This document shows, one piece after another, positions 1-5,936 of a DNA stretch of 7,729 nucleotides; the stretch's first letter is position 1, and each line of letters begins with the position of its first letter. This stretch comes from Oligoflexia bacterium. GTDB taxonomy: Bacteria; Bdellovibrionota; Bdellovibrionia; Bdellovibrionales; UBA1609. Position numbers and translations under genes: made by a program. Where the stretch lies: contig JAPPIY010000058.1 in the NCBI GenBank assembly GCA_026914095.1, positions 1-7,729 on the forward strand, written 5' to 3'. The notes under the pieces are model-generated. The model did no database searches and was not told where the DNA came from. It saw nothing but the letters and a program-made list of their open reading frames with translations.

Positions 1-380
1 GTATATTCCTCATCCTCTTTGATATTTTCAGGCGGCTTTAAGCTTAACAAAACAACGGACGGTTTATTGGCAACTAAATCATAGCTGTCAAAACTGGGAT
101 TGCTAGGATCCCCTTTAAACACCTGTTGATCTCTAGGCTCTATTTGCGGGGCTTGAACAGACTGATAGACCATGGCAGAGACAATTTCAGGCAGAGAGGG
201 ACATTCACTCATCCCTTCTTTATTCAAATCGGAAAAAAGAAAAGGAGAATAAAAAAGCGAGCCAATAAAAAAAGACATAAAAAACAAAGATTTGCTTTTT
301 AAGCTCTTGAGTGATTGAAAAAAAACTTCTTCTATTAAAAAATGGCTGACTAACCAAGAATTTTGTTTAAATACATTCAT
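1..380 (-). CDS. Hypothetical exported or membrane-anchored protein, 3' end beyond the left edge
   Basis: I do not recognise this protein. The minus-strand frame is open from an ATG at 378-380 to the window edge, giving 126 codons without a stop. The start is supported by a GAGG Shine-Dalgarno sequence at 387-390, six bases upstream. The N-terminus has about 30 mixed residues rich in Lys and Ser (LKSLKSKS), then a hydrophobic stretch at residues 32-49 (LFFMSFFIGSLFYSPFLF), then a polar, Pro-rich region (VQAPQIEPRDQQVFKGDP, later PSVVLLSLKPP). This looks like a long signal peptide or signal anchor followed by an extracytoplasmic domain. Only one Cys is visible (about residue 61), and there is no lipobox in the usual position. 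The gene is followed off-window and preceded by the IS110 remnant, so it is probably transcribed on its own. That it is a real gene is fairly sure; its function is unknown. Confidence 0.7.
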   Translation of the reverse strand, partial: MNVFKQNSWLVSHFLIEEVFFQSLKSLKSKSLFFMSFFIGSLFYSPFLFSDLNKEGMSECPSLPEIVSAMVYQSVQAPQIEPRDQQVFKGDPSNPSFDSYDLVANKPSVVLLSLKPPENIKEDEEY

Positions 381-403
381 TTTTTGCCTCTTTTCTTAGA
401 ATG

Positions 404-431
404 AAACTCCCCGTGGCAAGCCACGGAGTTT
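404..431. repeat. GC-rich hairpin (CCGTGG-CAAG-CCACGG) between the IS remnant and the left gene
   Basis: The arms CCGTGG (411-416) and CCACGG (421-426) enclose a CAAG loop. The stem continues as AAACT (404-408) paired with AGTTT (427-431) across a two-base CC bulge. It stands out from the AT-rich surroundings. No T-run follows on either strand, so an ordinary intrinsic terminator is unlikely. It lies just beyond the C-terminal end of the decayed IS110 transposase, so it may be a subterminal structure of that element. A dispersed repeat unrelated to the IS is the alternative. Confidence 0.5.
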
Positions 432-479
432 AACCTCCATGCTGAATCTCACTCATAAAAGCAATGATATAAAAAATTT

Positions 480-836
480 TCAACACAAGTCAACTAAAAA
501 GAAGGAAATTATAGGAATTAACGCTTGACCTCGCTTATAAGATTTTTAACTAAAGCGGTATGAGTTAAAATAGTGGACTCACACTGAAGATAAATTAGAG
601 TTAAAGTCAAGCTTTTTTTCAAACTTCAGCTCTTTTCTCTCATAGCGAGTCCTTGTCCGATAAACAACATCATCACTTATACACTTGTGTTTAACCAACA
701 TACAATAAGATCAAAACTTATGCTTATTCTTAAAACGATAGGGATTGCTCACTATACCAGCTATTGCTATAGAACGAACAATATCTATACCCGGTATTGT
801 AGTTAAATTCCTTATCCTTCTTAGGTATAAAGCTCA
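480..836 (-). pseudogene. Decayed IS110-family transposase, C-terminal (Transposase_20) part
   Basis: One minus-strand frame reads ...LRRIRNLTTIPGIDIVRS, then IAIAGIVSNPYRFKNKHKF, a TGA stop (711-713), SYCMLVKHKCISDD and VVYRTRTRYERKELKF. This follows the C-terminal domain of IS110/IS1111 transposases: the helix-hairpin-helix IPGIG..TA..I, then the I.dp.RF.....laSY.GLvP..ysSG stretch, then the R.R.tK.G...LR stretch. Further stops in the same frame lie at 579-581, 546-548 and 480-482. A weak match to the last helix (YKRGQALIPII, about 507-539) persists between them. The N-terminal DEDD catalytic domain is missing; at most a short fragment (DDKVVFELY, in another frame just upstream) might remain. 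The element is dead and old, with no intact boundaries visible. Family assignment is by motif reading only, and is strongest for 640-830. Confidence 0.7.
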
Positions 837-976
837 AAAACGACTTTGTCGTCTAAACTGGCGGACACAACTTTTTTATATTGTCATAGGCTGAATATGT
901 TATAATTATGAAAAGTCATAAAAAGAAATTTTTAAAAAAAATTTACCAAACCTTCTGAAAACAATAGAAAATTTAA

Positions 977-2617
977 TCATTCCTCTGCCTGCAACCCTGA
1001 TAAAAAACAAATGAGATCACAGATTTTAAATAAAACATCTTCGGGAATCCGACTCCCATCTTTAACTGATAATTTCTCTAAAAAAGCTCCTTCAAATAGA
1101 GAAGGTGAAAAATTCTTTTCAAAATACACCTGATAACCGCTTGCCGGTTTGGCGCAAACATCATTCACTACAGTTTCCTCTGGACGCCATTTAGAAAAAA
1201 CTTCAACAAATTTCATCATATCAGAATAAAAAGGAATTTCTGTCCATTTTTTATCTATGAAATGAATAAAAACATATTCATAAAGAATATAGTTTAATAA
1301 AAACTCTCTGGGGCAGTTTAGAAAAAAATCAATCATCCTTGTATCAATATAAGGGCAGACTCGGCCGGATTTGATATAATAATACGGCATTACAAAAGCG
1401 CTGATATTATATTTTGAATACATAGAAGACCATTGACTCCTCAACAGAATCTGTTGAGCCACATCCTGCTCTCTAAATAGATTTTCCGAATGAATGATTT
1501 TGCGCTTGAGTTTGTCCCAAGGACTCCCAACTTTTTTATAATCTGATAGAGTTATAACAGATTGACACAGTCTGTCTTTGATTTTGTCTATTCTTTTTGA
1601 AAATTTATAATCCAACAAACTGTTTGTGTCTAAAACAGCCCCTCCAAACAATTCAGAGCCAAACATGCCGGTCATAGTTTTTTTGAGCTCCTGCTTTTGA
1701 TCTCTGAGAGACAAATAACTCAAATGAAAAAAATCTGACTGTTTAATTGTATAGTCTCGCGCGGTAAAATGATTCAAATGGAATCTTTCAGCCAACTGCT
1801 TTGCAACAAAACTGTCATAATTCGTATTATCCCAAAAAGCCGATTTAAAAGTTCTATAATTAAGATTTTTCAACTGCGCCTCGCTCATACAAGACATTAA
1901 AATCCGGGTGTCAGCTCCTCCTGTTAAATCCAACTGAGGAATATCTAAAAATTTAAATTCATCTTCTAAAGTCTCTTTTATCGTTTCAATAAAAGCTTTT
2001 CCCGCTGACTTTAAAGAAGAGTAATAAGCTCCATCTTTTCCATTTTTAGAAACAACATCTTTTAAAAATAACCGCTGTTTTAAAGGCAAAACATTTAAAT
2101 ATTTACTCTTAGGCAAAATTTGAACGGATTTCCATAAGGATTCCCCCGGCAAAGTGTATCCTAAACAAAGATAATCCAACAAAACCGACTCATTGAAACG
2201 ATAATCTCTGTTATCTTTTAATATCAGCTCAAAAAACGGAGAAATTTTTATAACCCCCTTTTGATTGCTGAAAAAAATAGGAAAACTTCCATGACGATCG
2301 CCAAATAGGGAAACCGAAGAACAGCCCTCCTTATTAAAAACAATGAGATCAAAATTTCCATTCATCTGATCCTGACCCGCGCCTTTTTGAGCGATTTCCT
2401 CTAAGCAGGATTTTAAATTCTTGTTTTTAGGCGGAAAAGCTTTTCCATAGATGAAGACAGTATGTCTCTCCAACTCTATTTTTTGGCAGCCTATAAAAAC
2501 AGCCTGTAAGCTCTCAGCTTTAAATATCTGTGTTTTCTCATGGGAATCAAAATAACAATAAGGCTTAAGCAGGCGCCCAACATCACAATCTAAATCTGTC
2601 GTTATAAAAAAAACCAT
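977..2617 (-). CDS. Asparagine-synthetase-like protein with inactive glutaminase domain (paralog 1, 546 aa)
   Basis: The protein has the two-domain layout of class II glutamine amidotransferase/asparagine synthetase. The N-terminal glutaminase-like fold (about 1-190) shows QMNGNFDLIVF (84-94), GDRHGSFPIFF (106-116; compare DRFGxKPLYY) and ESLWKSVQILPKSKYLNV (159-176). The C-terminal ATP-pyrophosphatase domain shows the PP-loop LTGGADTR (231-238), FGSELFGG (319-326; normally GADELFGG) and CPYIDTRMIDFFLNCP (421-436; compare PFLDRxVVEFALxxP). The nucleophilic Cys expected at position 2 is Val, so it should not hydrolyse glutamine. This resembles beta-lactam synthetase and lasso-peptide cyclases, where the same fold adenylates a carboxylate for attack by an amine other than ammonia. 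ATP-dependent amide formation is the inferred chemistry; the substrate is unknown. The start is ATG, with an in-frame TGA nine bases upstream and only a weak ribosome site. No signal peptide is seen, so it is probably cytoplasmic. It is not a conventional asnB. Confidence 0.85.
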   Translation of the reverse strand: MVFFITTDLDCDVGRLLKPYCYFDSHEKTQIFKAESLQAVFIGCQKIELERHTVFIYGKAFPPKNKNLKSCLEEIAQKGAGQDQMNGNFDLIVFNKEGCSSVSLFGDRHGSFPIFFSNQKGVIKISPFFELILKDNRDYRFNESVLLDYLCLGYTLPGESLWKSVQILPKSKYLNVLPLKQRLFLKDVVSKNGKDGAYYSSLKSAGKAFIETIKETLEDEFKFLDIPQLDLTGGADTRILMSCMSEAQLKNLNYRTFKSAFWDNTNYDSFVAKQLAERFHLNHFTARDYTIKQSDFFHLSYLSLRDQKQELKKTMTGMFGSELFGGAVLDTNSLLDYKFSKRIDKIKDRLCQSVITLSDYKKVGSPWDKLKRKIIHSENLFREQDVAQQILLRSQWSSMYSKYNISAFVMPYYYIKSGRVCPYIDTRMIDFFLNCPREFLLNYILYEYVFIHFIDKKWTEIPFYSDMMKFVEVFSKWRPEETVVNDVCAKPASGYQVYFEKNFSPSLFEGAFLEKLSVKDGSRIPEDVLFKICDLICFLSGLQAEE

Positions 2618-2721
2618 CTCTATTCAGCCAATTCCTACTATTAAAAACTGTATTTTTACAAAGAATCAAGCTAAATTCCAAATAAAAGAATAAAGTATCT
2701 TTTCAAAACCCTGGCAATTAT

Positions 2722-2840
2722 ATACTAATCTTGTTTGAGTTTTCCAATTTTAGTGAGAGATTCCCGCTTATGCGGGAGCTTAGCCTTCCGGGGGAAGGCT
2801 AAGCAAATCAGACTGGAAAACCTAAACAGGAGCGCTATAT
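2722..2840. repeat. Non-autonomous repeat element A with inverted ends and two internal hairpins
   Basis: The left end ATACTAATCTTGTTTGAG (from 2722, continuing to TTTTCCA at 2746) is matched in inverted form by 2814-2840 (TGGAAAACCTAAACAGGAGC onward), with several mismatches. Between them are a small hairpin TCCCGC-TTAT-GCGGGA (2762-2777) and a perfect 12-bp stem (2778-2789 with 2793-2804, 3-base loop). The ends match elements B and C, so this is one family. It fills the gap between the trmD stop and paralog 1. The strong stem has no T-run on the minus strand, so it could stabilise the 3' end of trmD mRNA rather than terminate it. No ORF is present inside. Confidence 0.7.
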
Positions 2841-2855
2841 AATACTTAATAGGAA

Positions 2856-3641
2856 TTATTTTTTAAACAAAACTAAGCTCTTTCCTTTTTTAGAAAAACC
2901 GAGAGCTTTTAGCTCTGCTTTTGGCAGATCTGTCAAATAAGCTGTAGCCATTGGCATCTGTTTTAAAAGTTTAGGTTTGCCTTCTAAAAGCTCTGGCCTT
3001 TTAAGCCAAGTTGTCATTAAAGAGCTGTAAAATCTCAGCTCCTCTATTTTTTTATGGTTTCCACTTAAAATAACTTCAGGGAGTTTATGATCCTTAATAT
3101 TTCTAGGTTTTGTCCAGCCCGGCCCTTCTAAAAGGGAGTCTTCAAAACTTTCTTTTTTATAAGATTCTTCATTGCCTAAAAAGCCCTTTAAAAACCGGGA
3201 GCAGGTTTCAATTAAAACTAAGCTGGCTGACTCCCCTCCATTTAAGACATAATCTCCTATGGAAATTTCTTCATCCACAAAGTCTTGAATAAAACGAGAA
3301 TCCACTCCGCCATACCGGCCGCAAACTAAAGTGACATTTTTATATTTTTTAGAAAAAGTCTTTGCTTTTTGAACTGTCCATTTATCTCCTTGAGCCGACA
3401 GGTAAATCACCCGCCCTGTTTTTTTAACAGACTTTAAAGCTTTTTTAAGAGGCTCATAAGCAATTAACATGCCATCTCCTCCTCCAAAAGGATAATCATC
3501 CGCCCTTCCTTTTTTTGAAAATTGTTTCACATCCACAGTCTGAATCTCCAAGAGAGCTTTCTGAATAGCTTTATTCAACAAACCCACTCTTAAACAAGAT
3601 TCAAAAAATTCAGGAAATAAAGTTAAAATGTGAAACTTCAT
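2856..3641 (-). CDS. trmD: tRNA (guanine-N1-)-methyltransferase TrmD, 261 aa
   Basis: TrmD methylates N1 of G37 next to the anticodon using S-adenosylmethionine, which prevents +1 frameshifting; it is a cytoplasmic dimer of the SPOUT (trefoil-knot) class. Visible landmarks are ILTLFPEFF (5-13), ADDYPFGGGDGML (47-59), VIYLSAQG (78-85; usually LSPQG), VCGRYGGVDSRF (106-117), ISIGDYVLNGGE (126-137), the Arg of CSRF (R149, equivalent to E. coli R154), LLEGPGWTKPR (170-180) and EVILSGNHKKI (189-199). The length is normal. Three acidic positions differ from E. coli: E116 is Gly111, D169 is Glu164 and D177 is Glu172. The gene normally sits in rpsP-rimM-trmD-rplS, but here it stands alone between two asparagine-synthetase-like paralogs with repeats on both sides. 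The ATG at 3639-3641 is preceded in frame by a stop 15 bases upstream and by a weak AGAG ribosome site. Confidence 0.95.
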   Translation of the reverse strand: MKFHILTLFPEFFESCLRVGLLNKAIQKALLEIQTVDVKQFSKKGRADDYPFGGGDGMLIAYEPLKKALKSVKKTGRVIYLSAQGDKWTVQKAKTFSKKYKNVTLVCGRYGGVDSRFIQDFVDEEISIGDYVLNGGESASLVLIETCSRFLKGFLGNEESYKKESFEDSLLEGPGWTKPRNIKDHKLPEVILSGNHKKIEELRFYSSLMTTWLKRPELLEGKPKLLKQMPMATAYLTDLPKAELKALGFSKKGKSLVLFKK

Positions 3642-3694
3642 TAAGGCTCTAGTTTAGTAAAATCCAGCGCCTTTTACAAGCCTATCTTAAAAAT

Positions 3695-3719
3695 ATACTG
3701 ATCCGATTTGAATTTTAAG
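3695..3719 (+). repeat. Solitary half-copy of the A/B/C repeat end
   Basis: ATACTGATCCGATTTGAATT followed by TTAAG matches the left end of elements B and C (ATACTGATCNTGTTTGAATTTT) with few changes. No inverted partner is found close by; the next copy, B, is in the same orientation about 300 bases on. It lies 54 bases upstream of the trmD start, so it may overlap the trmD promoter, but no convincing -10/-35 pair can be named. Confidence 0.55.
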
Positions 3720-3825
3720 CTTTCTTAAACGAAGAATTCTTAACAAAAAACATAATTCTTTCATTAGAAAAAGGAATCAAAAGTGAATTCAGCCTCCTTC
3801 TATGCGAGAATAAGCTTTGAGCGCC

Positions 3826-3885
3826 GAGCGACTGAAAGTTCGCTCTGTGACAAAACTTAGGACTGAGGCTTTTGAGTCCTTTTTT
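3826..3885 (+). ncRNA. Possible small RNA 3' part: two hairpins ending in an intrinsic terminator
   Basis: On the plus strand, a GAGCGA/TCGCTC stem (3826-3831 with 3840-3845) is followed by AGGACT/AGTCCT (3859-3864 with 3875-3880) and then six T residues (3880-3885). This is a textbook intrinsic-terminator layout. No plus-strand protein gene precedes it, so a short untranslated RNA starting somewhere in 3720-3820 would fit. A 60-codon plus-strand frame (3817-3999) runs straight through both hairpins, has no ribosome site and is probably not a gene. No promoter was recognised, so this rests on structure alone. Confidence 0.3.
3859..3885 (+). terminator. Intrinsic terminator, plus strand
   Basis: A 6-bp stem AGGACT/AGTCCT with a 10-base loop is followed immediately by T6. 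It points away from trmD, which is on the other strand. The stem is short, so strength is uncertain. Confidence 0.45.
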
Positions 3886-3992
3886 AATGAAGGAGCTTGT
3901 ATCAACTTTTATAAGACACGAGAATTAAGCGCCTATGAAATTTTACAAAAACACTATAAATTTAATATTTTAAGATTTATTTATATGGTGTT

Positions 3993-4069
3993 ATACTGAT
4001 CTTGATTTGAATTTTTCACCTCATCGGTCATTCCCGCGAAAGCGGGAATCTAGCCTAAAATCTGAAATT
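3993..4069. repeat. Repeat element B: family left end plus dRS3-like palindrome
   Basis: The left end ATACTGATCTTGATTTGAAT (from 3993, continuing TTTTCA) matches elements A and C. It is followed by a perfect 20-base palindrome ATTCCCGCGAAAGCGGGAAT (4030-4049; 8-bp arms, GAAA loop). A recognisable right end is lacking: after TGAAA (4063-4067) the sequence runs into the terminal repeat of the 182-bp element. The palindrome resembles the dRS3 repeat of Neisseria (ATTCCC-N8-GGGAAT) and REP-like units in other Gram-negative genomes. B is therefore probably truncated or mosaic. Confidence 0.6.
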
Positions 4070-4251
4070 TTCGGGAATTATAGACTTAACTCATATAAAG
4101 AGCCTTCAAACTAAGGAAATGAAAGGGTTTTGAGCGATTTCTCTAGGGAACAAATTAAGGATAAAATTAAAACCAAAAAGAAATAGAAAAAGCCTCTAAA
4201 AAAACAGAATAAATAAAGGAGCCATGCAAAGTTAAGTCTATAATTCCCGAA
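4070..4251. repeat. 182-bp MITE-like element with perfect 21-bp terminal inverted repeats
   Basis: The bases 4070-4090 (TTCGGGAATTATAGACTT, then AAC) are exactly inverted at 4231-4251. Outside this, CTGAAATT on the left and the complement of ATTTTCAAG on the right still resemble each other, so the element may extend a few bases further each way. The interior (about 140 bp) is A-rich, has no supported ORF and no transposase similarity, so it is non-autonomous. No clear target-site duplication is visible. The right end lies 22 bases beyond the stop codon of paralog 2, so it could form part of that transcript's 3' end. Confidence 0.75.
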
Positions 4252-4273
4252 TTTTCAAGTGAGAAAAGACAAA

Positions 4274-5920
4274 TCATTTCCTTTTTTGCAACTCTAACAT
4301 AAAACAATTGAGGTCACAGATTTTAAACAAAATATCCGAAGGAATTTTATCTGCCTCTTTAACTGATATTTTCTCTAAAAAAGTATCTTCAAATAAACTT
4401 GGCGAAAAGTTCCTCTCAAAATAAACTTTGTAATTGCAAGCTGACTCCACGCCTACATTGCCCATCACAGCTTTCTCTGGATTGATTTTAGAAAAAACTT
4501 CAACAAATTTCATCATATTGGAGTGAAAAGGAATCTCAGTCCATCTCTTATCCGCTAAATGGCAAAAAACATACTCATAGAGAATATAGCTCAATAAAAA
4601 CTCTCTGGGACAATTTAGAAAGAAGTCAATCATCCTCGTATCCAGATAAGGACATACTTTATTGTTTTTTATATGATAATACGGCTCTATAAAAAAAGGG
4701 GAATTGAAAGATGAATAAATAGAAGTCCAATGGCTCCTTAAAAGAATTTGTTGAGCAAGGTCCTGTTCTTTAAATGGATGGTTTGAATAAATGATTTTAT
4801 GTTTTAATCTCTCCCAAGGGCTTCCAAGCCTTTTGTAGTCCTCTTTAGCAACAGTCAATTGAAACAATCCGTCCTTGATTTTATCTATTCTATCTGAGAG
4901 CCTATAATCCAATACACTGTCTGCCTGTAAAACAGCCCCTCCAAATAACTCAGAGCCAAACAGGCCACTGAGGATTTTTACAGGATAGGCTGATATTTCC
5001 GGTAACAAATAACTTATAGGAAAATCTGTTTTTACAGTTACTGGAATTTTCTCAGAAAAATGATTCAGATTAAACTCCTTTGCTATCTTTTTTGCAACTA
5101 TTGAATCGTTGTTAGCGCTAGACCAAAAAGCCTGTTCAAAAGTCCTATATCCGAGGCTCTTCCTTTGTAACTTCATCATACATGAAATTAAAATTCGGGT
5201 GTCAGTCCCTCCAGTCAACTCCATTTGAGAAACACCTAAAAAATTAAATTCATCCTCTAAAGTCTCTCTAAGCTTTTCAACAAAAGCCTCTCCCGCTGAC
5301 TTTAAAGAAGGATAATAAGCTCTGTCTGGTTTATTTTTAGAAAAAACATCTTCCAAAAATAACTCCTGTTTTGAAGGCAAAACATTTAAACATTTGTCCT
5401 TAGGGAGCATTTGAATTGTTTTCCACAAAGATTCTCCCGGCAAAACATAGCCCAAACACAGATAATCCAGCAATGCGGATTCATTGAAACGGCAATCCTT
5501 GTTATCCAGCAGAAGCAATTCAAAAACTGAAGAAACTTGGACACAAGCAGATTGTTGGCTAAAAAAGACAGGAAGGCTGGCATGACGATCGCTGAGTATA
5601 GAAAAAGATTGATCCGCCTCCCCATCCTCCTTTTTATCAAAAATAATTAGGTTAAAATTTCCGTTCATTTGCTCTTGACCCGCGCCTTGCTGAGCGATTT
5701 CCTCCAAGCAGGATTTTAAATTCTCATTTTTAGGAGGAAAGGCGTTTCCGTAAATAAAGACAACATGTTTCTTTAACTCCACTTTCTGACAGCCTACAAA
5801 AACAGCCTGTAAGCTCTTAGCTTTAAACAGCTGTATTTTTTCACTGAAATGAAAATGACAGTAAGATTGAATCAGTTGCTCAGCATAGTGGTTTGAATCA
5901 GTCGTTATAAAAAAAATCAC
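4274..5920 (-). CDS. Asparagine-synthetase-like protein with inactive glutaminase domain (paralog 2, 548 aa)
   Basis: This is a full-length paralog of the 977-2617 protein, by eye around 60 percent identical and higher in the first 95 residues. Shared landmarks are QMNGNFNLIIF (84-94), SDRHASLPVFF (110-120), ESLWKTIQMLPKDKCLNV (163-180), the PP-loop LTGGTDTR (235-242), FGSELFGG (321-328) and CPYLDTRMIDFFLNCP (423-438). Residue 2 is Ile, so the glutaminase nucleophile is missing here too. The expected role is ATP-dependent carboxylate activation and amide formation on an unknown substrate, in the cytoplasm. The start is GTG (5918-5920): an in-frame TAA immediately precedes it, AGAGAG lies about seven bases upstream, and its position aligns with the ATG of paralog 1. 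Differences concentrate in residues 289-320, between the two nucleotide-binding motifs, and in an insertion near residue 100. Repeat element C begins 17 bases upstream of the start. Exact function is not known. Confidence 0.85.
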   Translation of the reverse strand: MIFFITTDSNHYAEQLIQSYCHFHFSEKIQLFKAKSLQAVFVGCQKVELKKHVVFIYGNAFPPKNENLKSCLEEIAQQGAGQEQMNGNFNLIIFDKKEDGEADQSFSILSDRHASLPVFFSQQSACVQVSSVFELLLLDNKDCRFNESALLDYLCLGYVLPGESLWKTIQMLPKDKCLNVLPSKQELFLEDVFSKNKPDRAYYPSLKSAGEAFVEKLRETLEDEFNFLGVSQMELTGGTDTRILISCMMKLQRKSLGYRTFEQAFWSSANNDSIVAKKIAKEFNLNHFSEKIPVTVKTDFPISYLLPEISAYPVKILSGLFGSELFGGAVLQADSVLDYRLSDRIDKIKDGLFQLTVAKEDYKRLGSPWERLKHKIIYSNHPFKEQDLAQQILLRSHWTSIYSSFNSPFFIEPYYHIKNNKVCPYLDTRMIDFFLNCPREFLLSYILYEYVFCHLADKRWTEIPFHSNMMKFVEVFSKINPEKAVMGNVGVESACNYKVYFERNFSPSLFEDTFLEKISVKEADKIPSDILFKICDLNCFMLELQKRK

Positions 5921-5936
5921 TTATTGCTCTCTAGTC

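Noticed and set aside
837..900. IS3-type inverted end around GTGTCCGCCAGTTTAGAC
   Set aside because: It looked like an IS terminus, but no matching second end or IS3 transposase trace was found in the window.
2778..2804. Intrinsic terminator of trmD
   Set aside because: The 12-bp stem is strong, but no T-run follows it on the minus strand; another hairpin comes instead.
3110..3292. 60-codon plus-strand frame inside trmD
   Set aside because: It lies wholly antisense to a well-conserved gene, with no ribosome site and no recognisable protein features.
3817..3999. 60-codon plus-strand frame (begins MSAERLKVRS)
   Set aside because: It runs through two hairpins and a terminator and into repeat B, has no ribosome site, and shows no domain or precursor-peptide pattern.
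5386..5640. 84-codon minus-strand frame within paralog 2
   Set aside because: It is an alternative frame of a conserved gene; the paralog keeps the main frame, not this one.
977..5920. Lasso-peptide or other RiPP cluster around the asparagine-synthetase-like genes
   Set aside because: The glutaminase-dead architecture suggested it, but no precursor peptide, RRE, leader protease or transporter could be found in the gaps on either strand.
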